A stretch of 64,000 nucleotides of DNA. It comes from CADEED01 sp035502995. Lineage in GTDB: Bacteria; Pseudomonadota; Gammaproteobacteria; Steroidobacterales; Steroidobacteraceae. The stretch lies in assembly GCA_035502995.1 (NCBI GenBank), contig DATJTW010000073.1:47748-111747 (forward strand), read 5' to 3'. Made by a program: the position numbers and the translations under genes. The notes under the pieces are model-generated. The model saw only the letters and a program-made list of their open reading frames with translations, had not been told where the DNA came from and did no database searches. Shown here one piece after another: positions 34,395-42,401 of this stretch. Positions within the stretch are counted from its first letter, which is position 1. Each line of letters begins with the position of its first letter.

Positions 34395-35284
34395 TGCGCG
34401 TCGCCTTCCTCGGGCTCGGCAACATGGGCGGCGGCATGGCCGCGCGACTGATCGCGGCCGGGCACACGCTGTCCGTCTACAACCGCACGGCGGCGCGCGC
34501 CGCGCCGTTCGCGAAGCTCGGCGCGCGCCCCGCGGCCACGCCGCGCGAGGCGGCGCAGAACGCGGACATCATCATCGGCATGACCGCGGACGACGAATCG
34601 TCGCGCGCGACGTGGCTGGGTCCCGACGGCGCGCTCGCGGCGGACAACGCGCCCGACGCACTGGCGATCGAATGCTCGACGTTGTCGCACGACTGGGTGC
34701 TCGAGCTCGCGCAGCTGGTGCGCAACCGCGGCTTCCGCTACGTCGACGCGCCCGTGACGGGACTGCCCGATGCCGCCGCGGCCGGCACGTTGACGTTGCT
34801 GGTCGGCGCGAACAGCGCCGATCTCGACGCGGCGCGGCCCGTCACCACGGCGCTGGCGACGCGCGTGCTGCATTTCGGCGCCGTCGGACAGGGCACCGTC
34901 TACAAGCTGATGATCAATCTGGTGGGCGCGATCCAGATCGCCTCGGCCGCGGAGGGCATCGTGCTCGCCGAGCGCGCCGGGCTGGATCTCAAGCTGGTCG
35001 CCGACGCGGTGGCCAGCGGACAGGCCGCGAGCCCGCAGGTGGTGCGCAACGTGCGTCGTTTCGTCGCCGGCGAGCACGGGCCGGGCGTGACGTTCACGCC
35101 GGCGCTGCGGCTGAAGGACGTGGAGTACGCGCTGCGGCTCGCGCGCAAGCTCGGCGTGTCGGCGGAATTCGGCGGTGTCGCCGCGGCGCTGTATCGCCAG
35201 ATGTGCGATCGCGGCTTCGGCGCCGACAACGAGAGCCGCATCATCGACGCGGTGCGCGCCGCCGGCAGGCTGCCGCCCGGGTAG
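34394..35284 (+). CDS. NAD(P)-dependent beta-hydroxyacid dehydrogenase (HIBADH/GarR family)
   Basis: A 296-residue dehydrogenase of the 3-hydroxyisobutyrate/tartronate-semialdehyde reductase family. The Rossmann motif is VAFLGLGNMGGGMAARL, the substrate loop DAPVTGLPDAAAAGTLTLLVG, and the catalytic Lys is in YKLMINLVGA. GFGADNESRIIDAV is the C-terminal family block. In this locus it may reduce a sugar-acid semialdehyde, but that is inference. Confidence 0.85.
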   Translation: MRVAFLGLGNMGGGMAARLIAAGHTLSVYNRTAARAAPFAKLGARPAATPREAAQNADIIIGMTADDESSRATWLGPDGALAADNAPDALAIECSTLSHDWVLELAQLVRNRGFRYVDAPVTGLPDAAAAGTLTLLVGANSADLDAARPVTTALATRVLHFGAVGQGTVYKLMINLVGAIQIASAAEGIVLAERAGLDLKLVADAVASGQAASPQVVRNVRRFVAGEHGPGVTFTPALRLKDVEYALRLARKLGVSAEFGGVAAALYRQMCDRGFGADNESRIIDAVRAAGRLPPG

Positions 35285-35325
35285 TCAGGCCAGGTCAGTC
35301 GGGCCCGGATGGCGGGACCCGGTAG

Positions 35326-35763
35326 TTAGAGCTGGCAGACCGGCGCGTCTTTCGTGCCGACCGCCTTGATCTCGTCGAGATCGGCCGAATCTTCCGGCAC
35401 CACACGCAGCAACATGCCCCACGGCGTGCTGCGATACGTGCCCGGCGAGATGCCCGGCCCGGCGAGCTTCACGTCCGCGGCCTCGTGCGGTTCCGGCCGC
35501 AACGCCCGCACGCGCGCATTGATGACGCCGTCGGCCGCCGACCGCTGCAGCTGCACGCAGATCTCGTCCTGCTTGCCGAGCGCGACCGAACGCGGCTGGT
35601 CGCCGACCTGCAGCGCGAGACGCTGGCCGGCCGGGCCCGCGTAACGGGCCGGGTCGACATCGAGAAAATAGACGCTGGCGCTGGCCTGGATCTGGGCGAA
35701 CGCGGCGGCGGTGAGGGTGATCGTCGTGGCCGCGGCGGCCGCGACGTGCAGTAGTTTGCGCAT
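35326..35763 (-). CDS. small secreted protein, unknown
   Basis: A 145-residue protein with a signal peptide (MRKLLHVAAAAATTITLTAAAFAQ). The mature part is a small mixed domain with two Cys (DEICVQLQ and the C-terminal APVCQL), possibly disulphide-bonded. I do not recognise the family. It lies 41 nt after panD on the same strand. Confidence 0.6.
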   Translation of the reverse strand: MRKLLHVAAAAATTITLTAAAFAQIQASASVYFLDVDPARYAGPAGQRLALQVGDQPRSVALGKQDEICVQLQRSAADGVINARVRALRPEPHEAADVKLAGPGISPGTYRSTPWGMLLRVVPEDSADLDEIKAVGTKDAPVCQL

Positions 35764-35804
35764 GACGTATCGAGCCGCAAACTTGTAGGAAGTTCCCTCA
35801 GCAG

Positions 35805-36233
35805 TTACACCGACGCACTGTCGTCTTCGGCTGACACGCAGTCGTAATTTCCCGCTGAATTCAGGCGCAGACGATTCGTGATGGTGCGCGCGATGCGATT
35901 GCCTGCACCGAAAATGACGGTCCGCGACACAAACTCACGAAGTGCCTCGACCGGTACATCGGCGCGCGCCGCGATGATGAGCTCGTCGCCGACCTGGCAG
36001 GTGCGCGCGGCCGCGCCGTTCAGCACGCAGCAGGACGAACCGCGCTCGCCTTGTATGACGTACGTGCTGATGCGCGCGCCGGTCGTCTTGTTCCAGATCT
36101 CGACGAACTCGAGCGGCAGGATGCCCGCCGCCTCGCAGTGTTCGGGATCGAGCGCGATCGATCCTTCGTAATCGAGCAGCGCGCCCGTCACGCGCAGCCC
36201 GTGCAGTTTTCCGACCATCATCGAACGCCGCAT
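35805..36233 (-). CDS. panD: aspartate 1-decarboxylase
   Basis: A pyruvoyl enzyme making beta-alanine for pantothenate and CoA. The self-cleavage site is Gly24-Ser25 in DYEGS, the same numbering as E. coli PanD. Lys9, Arg54, Thr57 and Tyr58 also align by position, and NGAAA is present. The C-terminus (REFVSRTVIFGAGNRIARTITNRL...) is longer and different from the usual tail; total 142 residues. A GGGGGAGG ribosome site precedes ATG 36233. panB and panC are not adjacent. Confidence 0.88.
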   Translation of the reverse strand: MRRSMMVGKLHGLRVTGALLDYEGSIALDPEHCEAAGILPLEFVEIWNKTTGARISTYVIQGERGSSCCVLNGAAARTCQVGDELIIAARADVPVEALREFVSRTVIFGAGNRIARTITNRLRLNSAGNYDCVSAEDDSASV

Positions 36234-36255
36234 CCGTCCTCCCCCGCAATGAAAA

Positions 36256-36281
36256 CGGGGACGGACCGAAGTCCGTCCCCG
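36256..36281 (-). terminator. rho-independent terminator of the TSP3 gene
   Basis: On the minus strand a perfect 11-bp stem CGGGGACGGAC/GTCCGTCCCCG closes a C(TTCG)G tetraloop and is followed by TTTT. It starts 30 nt after the stop of the TSP3-repeat gene and ends before panD. Confidence 0.8.
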
Positions 36282-36310
36282 CGCCGGGCCGGGATTCTAA
36301 CGGCTCGCGA

Positions 36311-39300
36311 TCAGAAGTGCTTGCGCAGGCCGAGCGTGAAGAACAGCTCGTCCTGGTCGTAGCTCACCACTTCGGCCTGGGCGATCCAGCTCTTGCCGAA
36401 GCGCAGGCCCGCGCCGCCGCCGAGGTAGACGCCGGTGTCGTTGAGTTTCTTGTAGAGGATCTCGCTGCTCGACGACTTGTTCGTGATCTGCACGAGCCCG
36501 AGCTTGATCAGCGGGAAGAACTTGGCGTCACGGCCCGCGCCGAACGGCGCCCACTCGACGCCGACGCCGCCCATGCGGTACTCGAGATCGCCGAGATGGC
36601 CGACCGCCGGGTTGTCCGACGAGATGCCGGCCTTGCCGCCGTCCGCGTAGTACGCCTCGGCGCTCCAGTGCGGCGACCACGCATAACCGACTTCCAGGCG
36701 CATGCCGAGACTCTGATCGTCGTCGACGCGATAGCCGCCGCCCTTGTTGCGCGGCTCGAGTCGCGACATGCCGGCGTCGAGGCCGACGTACCAGCCTTCC
36801 TTCACGACCGGATCCTTCGCCTTCGCTTCGGCCGCACGCGGCGACATGCCCGCGAAACCCAGCACCGCGCACACGACCGTCAGCGCGCGCAACGCGTTCT
36901 CGCGGCGGCGGCGAACCGCCGCGAACCCGAGCACTGCGAGCAGGCCGCCGACCGTGAACGCGTCGAACGCGCCGGTGCCGCGCACCGCGGTCTGCAGCTG
37001 GCCGGGCTTGTCGAGCGAGTCCGGAATGCCGTCGTGGTCGGAATCACCGAAGCCTTCGCGCGCATCGGAGACGCCGTCGCCGTCGCTGTCGAGATCGAGC
37101 GCGTCGACCGTGCCGTCGCCGTCCGTGTCCGGGCGACGCAGCGGCTTGCCGCCGATCTTCGTGCCTTCCACGACGTCGACGATGCCGTTGTGATCCGCGT
37201 CCGTGCCATCCATGCGTCCGTCTCCATTCGCGTCGGTGCCGCCATTCTCCAGCACGTCGTTGATGCCGTCGCCGTCGCTGTCGAGATCGCGGAAGTCGGG
37301 GATGCCGTCGTGGTCCGTGTCCGGACGCGTCAGCGGGTGGCCACCGAGCGCGGTCTCGTACTGATCCGAGATGCCGTTGTGGTTCGTGTCGACGAAGTTG
37401 TCGACGCGGCCATCGCCGTCGGCATCGACGCCGCCCGCCTCGACGAGATCCGGTACGCCGTCGCCGTCGCTGTCCAGGTCGAACAGGTTCGGCAGGCCGT
37501 CGCCGTCGGTATCGTCGGCGCCGTCGTCGGCGTTCGGGATGCCGTCGTTGTCGAGGTCGCCGTCGATCGAGTCGGCGACGCCGTCGCCGTCGCCGTCGAC
37601 CAGCGTGCCGTACAGGGACGGCGACGCGTCGACCGCGTCGCGGATGCCGTCTTCATCGGCGTCCGCACCGGCGTCGACGCGACCGTCGTGGTTCGCATCG
37701 TGCGCGGCCGCGGCGGTGCCGACGATGTCGAACGTGCCGTCGTTGTTCGAGTCGAGATCGCGGAAGTCGGGCGTGCCGTCGCCATCCGTGTCCGGCGGGT
37801 TCGCGGTGCGGGTCTGGCCCGCGTCCATGAAGCCGTCGAGGTTCGCGTCGATCAGGCCGGCTTCGATGACGTCGGGGCGACCGTCGTCGTCGGAGTCGAG
37901 ATCGCGCACGTCCGGGATGCCGTCGCCATCGGTGTCGGTGAGCAGCGTCGGCGTGCCTTCGACGGAGTCGAGGATGCCGTCGTTGTCGGTGTCGACGTCG
38001 CGGAAGTCCGCGAGGCCGTCGCCATCCGTGTCGCGCGGCAGGGCCGAGTCGGCCACGCCGTCGTGGTTCGCATCGGCGCCGCCGACCTCGTCGACGTCGA
38101 ACGCGTCGTCGATGCCGTCGCCGTCGGTGTCGACGCCACTCGCGCCGCCTTCGAGCGAATCCGGCAGCGTGTCGTCGTCGCTGTCCGTGTCGCGGTAGTC
38201 AGGCGTGCCGTCACCGTCGGTGTCGAGCGGCTGCGCCGGGTTCGGGCCGACCTCGAGCGCGTCGGGGATTCCGTCGCCGTCGCTGTCGGTATCCAGGTAG
38301 TCGGCGATGCCGTCACCGTCGGTGTCGCGCGGCGTGGCCGGGTTCGGGCCGTATTCGACCGAGTCCGGGATGCCGTCGTTGTCGGTGTCCGCGTGCGCGG
38401 CGGCGCTGCCGGACTCGAGCGCGTCGGGCACGCCGTCGCCGTCCGTGTCCGTGGGATGCGCGGGATTGCCGATCTCGACGCCGTCGCTGACGCCGTCGCC
38501 ATCGCTGTCCGCGTTGTTCGGATCGGTGCCGAGCGCGGCTTCCTGGCCGTTGCTCAGGCCGTCGCCGTCGTTGTCCAGCGCGAGGCAGGCCGCGCTGTTC
38601 GCGTTCGGAACGCAGGGGTTGCCGTTCGCCGGATCGAGCGCGTTGATGACGCCGTCACCGTCCGTGTCGAGCGGCGCGTTGACGTTGCCGCCGACTTCGA
38701 CGCCGTCGTTGATGCCGTCGCCATCGGTGTCCGCGTTGTTGCGGCTCGTGCCGAGCGCATCTTCCTGCGCGTTGGTCAGGCCGTCGGCGTCGTTGTCCAG
38801 CGCGAGGCAGGGCGCGCTGTTCGCGTTCGGGACGCAGGGGTTGTTGTTGGCCGCGTCGTTCTGGTTGACGACGCCGTCACCGTCCGTATCCGTGATGGCG
38901 GACTCGAGCACGTTCGGGATGCCGTCACCGTCGGTGTCGAGCGGCGCGTTCACGTTCGGGCCCACTTCGGCGCCGTCGTTGAAGCCGTCGCCATCGGTGT
39001 CGGCGTTGTTGCGGTTCGTGCCGAGCGCGTCTTCCTGCGCGTTGGTGAGACCGTCGCCGTCGCTGTCGGCCGCGAGGCAGACCGCGCTGTTGGCGTTCGG
39101 GACGCAGGGATTGTTGTTGGCCGGGTCGGCCTGGTTCATGACGCCGTCGCCGTCGGTATCGACGATCGACGACTCGCGCGCATCGATGATGCCGTCGCCG
39201 TCGGTGTCCAGCGGCGCGTTCACGTTCGGCCCGACTTCGGCGCCGTCGCCGATGCCGTCGCCGTCGGTGTCGGCGTTGTTGGGGTTCGTGCCCAGCGTGG

Positions 39301-40186
39301 CTTCGACCGAGTCGAGCAGGCCGTCACCGTCGCTGTCGTTCTGGAAGTTGCTCGGGCCCGAGTTCGCCGTGTGCGTGAACTGCGCGGTCGCGATGTCCTG
39401 CTGCACGGGGAAGTTGCCATGCGCGGGGTCGAGCCAGAAGAGCTGCGCCTGGATCGTGTAGACGCCGGACACGCTCGACAGCGGATAGGTCGGATTCACG
39501 CTGCGCACGACGTCGGCGCCGGCCGCGGCCGCGAAGTCCTGCGTCAGCACGGTGACCGCATTGCCCGACGGATCGATGAGGCTGATCTGCAGGCGGTAGT
39601 TGCCGCCGGTCGTCGAGTGGACCTGGGTCGAGGTATTGATCGTCACGGTACCGGCGTTGATCGAGTAGCCGGTGATCTGCACGCCGCGCGTGTCGCCGTC
39701 GACCGCGCCGCCGCCGTCGACGAGGATCTGGCCCCAGTCGATGCCGACGACCCACGGCGTCGCGTCGCCGCTGGTGTCGACCTGCACTTCGATGAGGTTG
39801 TTGCCGGTCACGAGCCACGCCGGGTTCACGTTGAACGACGTGACGCTCCAGACGTTGTTGGCGCCGGTCAGGTGGCCGAGGAAGTGGCCGTTGACGTAGA
39901 CGTCGTCCTGCTCGCCCTGCTCTTCGTCGACGTCGTAGGCGCGCATCGTCAGCACGGCCGAGCTCTTCGGCAGCGCGCCGACGCTGATGTTGAATTCGAT
40001 CGGATGGATCAGATCGGTGTTGCCGACCGTGTTCTCCATGTCGTTGTCGGCGACATGGGTGTGCGCGTTGTTTTCGTTGTCGGTGTCCTGGTACCAGGTC
40101 GCCTGTGCGAAGGCCGCACTGCCGAACCCGGCGAGGAACACGGTGAACGCGACGCGCTGCAACGCGCGGAAGGGCGAATGAAACAT
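36311..40186 (-). CDS. giant thrombospondin-type-3 repeat protein with C-terminal outer-membrane barrel
   Basis: A 1291-residue exported protein. The order is: signal peptide (to AFAQ, ~28); a beta-sandwich N-terminal region (~30-280, with VLTMRAYDVDEE and VYVNGHFLGHL); about 780 residues of Ca2+-binding TSP3 repeats (DTDGDGIPD type); a sorting-signal-like segment (FTVGGLLAVLGFAAVRRRREN, ~1075-1095); a second signal-peptide-like stretch (ALTVVCAVLGFAG...AEA); then a ~168-residue 8-strand OmpW/OmpA-like barrel (WYVGLDAGMSRLEP ... FFTLGLRKHF) with a C-terminal Phe. It looks like two exported proteins fused in one frame. It has its own promoter and a structured leader. Likely a surface or adhesion protein. 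Confidence 0.8.
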   Translation of the reverse strand: MFHSPFRALQRVAFTVFLAGFGSAAFAQATWYQDTDNENNAHTHVADNDMENTVGNTDLIHPIEFNISVGALPKSSAVLTMRAYDVDEEQGEQDDVYVNGHFLGHLTGANNVWSVTSFNVNPAWLVTGNNLIEVQVDTSGDATPWVVGIDWGQILVDGGGAVDGDTRGVQITGYSINAGTVTINTSTQVHSTTGGNYRLQISLIDPSGNAVTVLTQDFAAAAGADVVRSVNPTYPLSSVSGVYTIQAQLFWLDPAHGNFPVQQDIATAQFTHTANSGPSNFQNDSDGDGLLDSVEATLGTNPNNADTDGDGIGDGAEVGPNVNAPLDTDGDGIIDARESSIVDTDGDGVMNQADPANNNPCVPNANSAVCLAADSDGDGLTNAQEDALGTNRNNADTDGDGFNDGAEVGPNVNAPLDTDGDGIPNVLESAITDTDGDGVVNQNDAANNNPCVPNANSAPCLALDNDADGLTNAQEDALGTSRNNADTDGDGINDGVEVGGNVNAPLDTDGDGVINALDPANGNPCVPNANSAACLALDNDGDGLSNGQEAALGTDPNNADSDGDGVSDGVEIGNPAHPTDTDGDGVPDALESGSAAAHADTDNDGIPDSVEYGPNPATPRDTDGDGIADYLDTDSDGDGIPDALEVGPNPAQPLDTDGDGTPDYRDTDSDDDTLPDSLEGGASGVDTDGDGIDDAFDVDEVGGADANHDGVADSALPRDTDGDGLADFRDVDTDNDGILDSVEGTPTLLTDTDGDGIPDVRDLDSDDDGRPDVIEAGLIDANLDGFMDAGQTRTANPPDTDGDGTPDFRDLDSNNDGTFDIVGTAAAAHDANHDGRVDAGADADEDGIRDAVDASPSLYGTLVDGDGDGVADSIDGDLDNDGIPNADDGADDTDGDGLPNLFDLDSDGDGVPDLVEAGGVDADGDGRVDNFVDTNHNGISDQYETALGGHPLTRPDTDHDGIPDFRDLDSDGDGINDVLENGGTDANGDGRMDGTDADHNGIVDVVEGTKIGGKPLRRPDTDGDGTVDALDLDSDGDGVSDAREGFGDSDHDGIPDSLDKPGQLQTAVRGTGAFDAFTVGGLLAVLGFAAVRRRRENALRALTVVCAVLGFAGMSPRAAEAKAKDPVVKEGWYVGLDAGMSRLEPRNKGGGYRVDDDQSLGMRLEVGYAWSPHWSAEAYYADGGKAGISSDNPAVGHLGDLEYRMGGVGVEWAPFGAGRDAKFFPLIKLGLVQITNKSSSSEILYKKLNDTGVYLGGGAGLRFGKSWIAQAEVVSYDQDELFFTLGLRKHF

Positions 40187-40194
40187 CTGGCGGA

Positions 40195-40272
40195 CTCCTG
40201 AACTGACCGACCCGTCAACCCGGTGACGCTTTTGCCGTCACGGATTGCGGAAACCTCTCTGTCAGGTTCAGG
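40195..40272 (-). ncRNA. structured 5' leader of the TSP3 gene, candidate cis-regulatory RNA
   Basis: In the transcript, CCTGAACCTGAC (40272-40261) pairs with GTCAGTTCAGG (40207-40197), 11 bp with one bulge. The 3' arm takes in part of the AGGAG ribosome site (40199-40195). Inside is a second hairpin, AATCCGTGACG / CGTCACcGGGTT, with loop GCAAAAG. The architecture would hide the ribosome site when folded. I could not match it to a known riboswitch with confidence. Confidence 0.5.
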
Positions 40273-40324
40273 AATCGGCCCCCTACGGGCCTGGCCTTAG
40301 GACTTTTTAGGAGTGGTGTTTCAA

Positions 40325-40354
40325 ATAATCTTTTGCAAATCGGATTTATGTCAA
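40325..40354 (-). promoter_or_regulatory. sigma-70-like promoter of the TSP3 gene
   Basis: On the minus strand a perfect TTGACA (40354-40349) is followed after 18 nt by GATTAT (40330-40325). This would start transcription near 40318 and leave a leader of about 130 nt before ATG 40186. Confidence 0.6.
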
Positions 40355-40374
40355 GTCGCTGCCGGCCCCGTTAT

Positions 40375-42105
40375 TCACAGGGCGCCCGCTGTCGAGCCGA
40401 GCATCTCGCGCCGGACCAGCGGCACCGGCGGCGCGCCGTACGACAGGAACTTGTCGTGGAACTGCTGGAGCGTCGCGTCCGGGTTCGCGCCCATCCAGTC
40501 GGTGCGCAGCTTGCGGATCATCAGCTTGCCCAGCGTGTACGCGAGGTAGCCCGGATCGTACGTGCCGCGCAGCGCCTGCTGGCGCGCATTGCCCGCGTCG
40601 GCGAACGCCTGCTCGCGGAACATCTTCTCGGATTCCTCGAGCGTCATGCAGCCGGAATGCAGACAGATCGCCGAGAGGAATCGCACGTCGCGCAGCAACG
40701 CGTTGGTCAGCATGCCGACGCGCATCTCGGGCTGCCCGGCGCCGAGGCCTTCGTCGTACATCATCTCCTCGGTGTAGTGCGCCCAGCCTTCGCCGAACGA
40801 GTAGTCCCACCACAACGCCGAGATGCGCGAGGGATTGCCATTCGTGAACTGCGACTGCAGGTAGTGGCCCGGCCACACCTCGTGCGCCGAGACGTACAGC
40901 AGGTATCCCTTGCCGGGTAGATAGGCGTTGCGCTCGGCGGCGCTCCACTTCGCGTCCGGCGGTGCGACGTAATAGGTGACCTTGACCGCCGGGCTCTCGT
41001 ACGGACCCGGGATGCTGATGTACGCGAAGTTGCCACGGTTGAACGGCGGCGACTCGGCGACCAGCGCCTGCTCGGGGTTCGGGATCGAGACGATCTTCTT
41101 GTCCTGGACGAACTTGCGCAGGTCGGCGAGCTGTGCGCGGGCGCCTTCGACGGTGCCGCCGGACGGCTTGTCCGCGCGCATCTTGTCGACGCAGGCGGCG
41201 AGCGTCGCCTTGGGCGCGAAGGTTGCGCAGGCCTCCTTCAGCGCGGCGAGGTTGCGCTCGAGATCCTTGCGGCCGATCGCCTCGAGTTCCTCGAGCGGCA
41301 CGTCGACCATCTCGGTCTCGGCCAGCATCTCGCGGAACGTGCTGGCGCCCAGCGCGAAGTCGTCGGTGCCGGTGGCGCGCTGCGACTCGAGCCAGGCGGC
41401 GAGCTCGTCCATCGCCTTCGCGGCGGCGGCATTTGCCTCGGTCAGGTCTTTCCTCTGCTTCTCGTCCGGCAGCTGCGCGATGACGGCCGGCAGGTCGTCG
41501 CGGAAGAATGACGCGTAGCCCGCGAAGCCGGCGACGCCACGTTCGATGAACGCCCTGGGCAGCGGCGTCTGCAGGTTCGCGCGGATGCTGGCGGTGATCG
41601 CCGGGACGGCGCGCGCGTAGCCGAGGTAGCCCTCGAGCCGCTTCGGCAGCGGCGCGTACTCGCGCGTCAGGTACATCGACGGATCGAGACGATCGAGATA
41701 CCAGGCGGGATTGTGGAACGGCTGCGCCGCGTCCACCTGCCAGAAGAGCTGCGTCTCGATGACCCAGCGCGTGTAGTCGCGCTCGAATCGTTCGGCGGCG
41801 GAGAGGGTCTGCGGCTCGAACTTCTCGAGCGCGGCCAGCGATGCGCGCAGCTTCGCGGCGTCGGCGTCGAGCGCGGCACGGCTCCAGTCCGGCATCTGGC
41901 CGTCGAATTCGTGGCGGCCGTTGTTCACGGCGAAGTACGGATCGGCCTTCATGCGCTCCTCGATGAAGTTCGAGGCGAAGGCCGACCAGCTGCCCTCGTC
42001 CGCGCGCGGCGTGCTGGCGGGCGGCGGCGCGGCTTCCTTGTCGCGCGCGCAGCCGGCGATCAGCAGGATGAAGGCCGGGGCGAGGACACGGGCGGCAATA
42101 CGCAT
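40375..42105 (-). CDS. DUF885 family lipoprotein, putative metallopeptidase
   Basis: A 576-residue lipoprotein (lipobox LIAGC, Cys near residue 19). The DUF885 zinc-site pattern is present: HEVWPGHYLQSQF, followed by FGEGWAHYTEEMMYDEG. GKLMIRKLR and QALRGTYDPGYLAYTLGK are family blocks. Members are thought to be metal-dependent peptidases. It is on the same strand as the heme-uptake genes and its start overlaps the small TPR frame by 46 nt. Confidence 0.87.
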   Translation of the reverse strand: MRIAARVLAPAFILLIAGCARDKEAAPPPASTPRADEGSWSAFASNFIEERMKADPYFAVNNGRHEFDGQMPDWSRAALDADAAKLRASLAALEKFEPQTLSAAERFERDYTRWVIETQLFWQVDAAQPFHNPAWYLDRLDPSMYLTREYAPLPKRLEGYLGYARAVPAITASIRANLQTPLPRAFIERGVAGFAGYASFFRDDLPAVIAQLPDEKQRKDLTEANAAAAKAMDELAAWLESQRATGTDDFALGASTFREMLAETEMVDVPLEELEAIGRKDLERNLAALKEACATFAPKATLAACVDKMRADKPSGGTVEGARAQLADLRKFVQDKKIVSIPNPEQALVAESPPFNRGNFAYISIPGPYESPAVKVTYYVAPPDAKWSAAERNAYLPGKGYLLYVSAHEVWPGHYLQSQFTNGNPSRISALWWDYSFGEGWAHYTEEMMYDEGLGAGQPEMRVGMLTNALLRDVRFLSAICLHSGCMTLEESEKMFREQAFADAGNARQQALRGTYDPGYLAYTLGKLMIRKLRTDWMGANPDATLQQFHDKFLSYGAPPVPLVRREMLGSTAGAL

Positions 42106-42395
42106 GGGCAGTCTCCGGAGTCACGGGGAACTGCGCGGATCGTAAACGAAAGCGGCAGCCGGCAACCCAGCTGTTCGGCGCGGTCGAAGGTCGGGAGAGC
42201 GCGTTCGGGCAGGCCGACGTCGACCAGTAGCTTGCCCAGCGCCAGCCAGGTGTCCGCGCGGCGGTCATCGAGCAGCAGCGCGTTGCGGAACGCGCGACAG
42301 GCATCGCGTCGTTGCCCGAGCGCGGCGAGCGCGCAGCCGAACTCGTGCCACGCGCGCGCGCCCTCTTCGTTCCGGGTGGCGACCGGCGCCAGCAT
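42060..42395 (-). CDS. small TPR protein
   Basis: A 111-residue protein with two TPR-like helical hairpins: ARAWHEFGCALAALGQRRDACRAFRNALLLD and ADTWLALGKLLVDVGLPERALPTFDRAEQLG. The C-terminal 25 residues (SGDCPCVLPPVSSPRPSSC) are read over the DUF885 start and look non-native. The ATG lies 6 nt after the DUF6607 stop, so it belongs to that operon. Function unknown; possibly a truncated remnant of a larger TPR protein. Confidence 0.55.
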   Translation of the reverse strand: MLAPVATRNEEGARAWHEFGCALAALGQRRDACRAFRNALLLDDRRADTWLALGKLLVDVGLPERALPTFDRAEQLGCRLPLSFTIRAVPRDSGDCPCVLPPVSSPRPSSC

Positions 42396-42401
42396 GCGCG
42401 G

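Noticed and set aside
26641..35329. Near-identical ~20-base strings around 26641 and 35311 (GGCGGGACC(C)GGTAGTTAGA) as a transposon footprint
   Set aside because: They are too short and isolated. They are partly explained by the recurrent CTAACTACC word; no flanking duplications were seen.
36950..39350. Highly repetitive DNA that could be taken for a CRISPR or satellite array
   Set aside because: The period is irregular and in phase with codons for DTDGDG-type Ca2+-binding repeats. There are no uniform repeats or unique spacers.
36317..40201. A 1294-codon open frame on the plus strand, antisense to the TSP3 gene
   Set aside because: It mirrors the Asp/Gly-rich repeats, which read as Val/Ala/Arg-rich low-complexity sequence on the other strand. 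It lacks any fold-like pattern. It is a codon-bias shadow.
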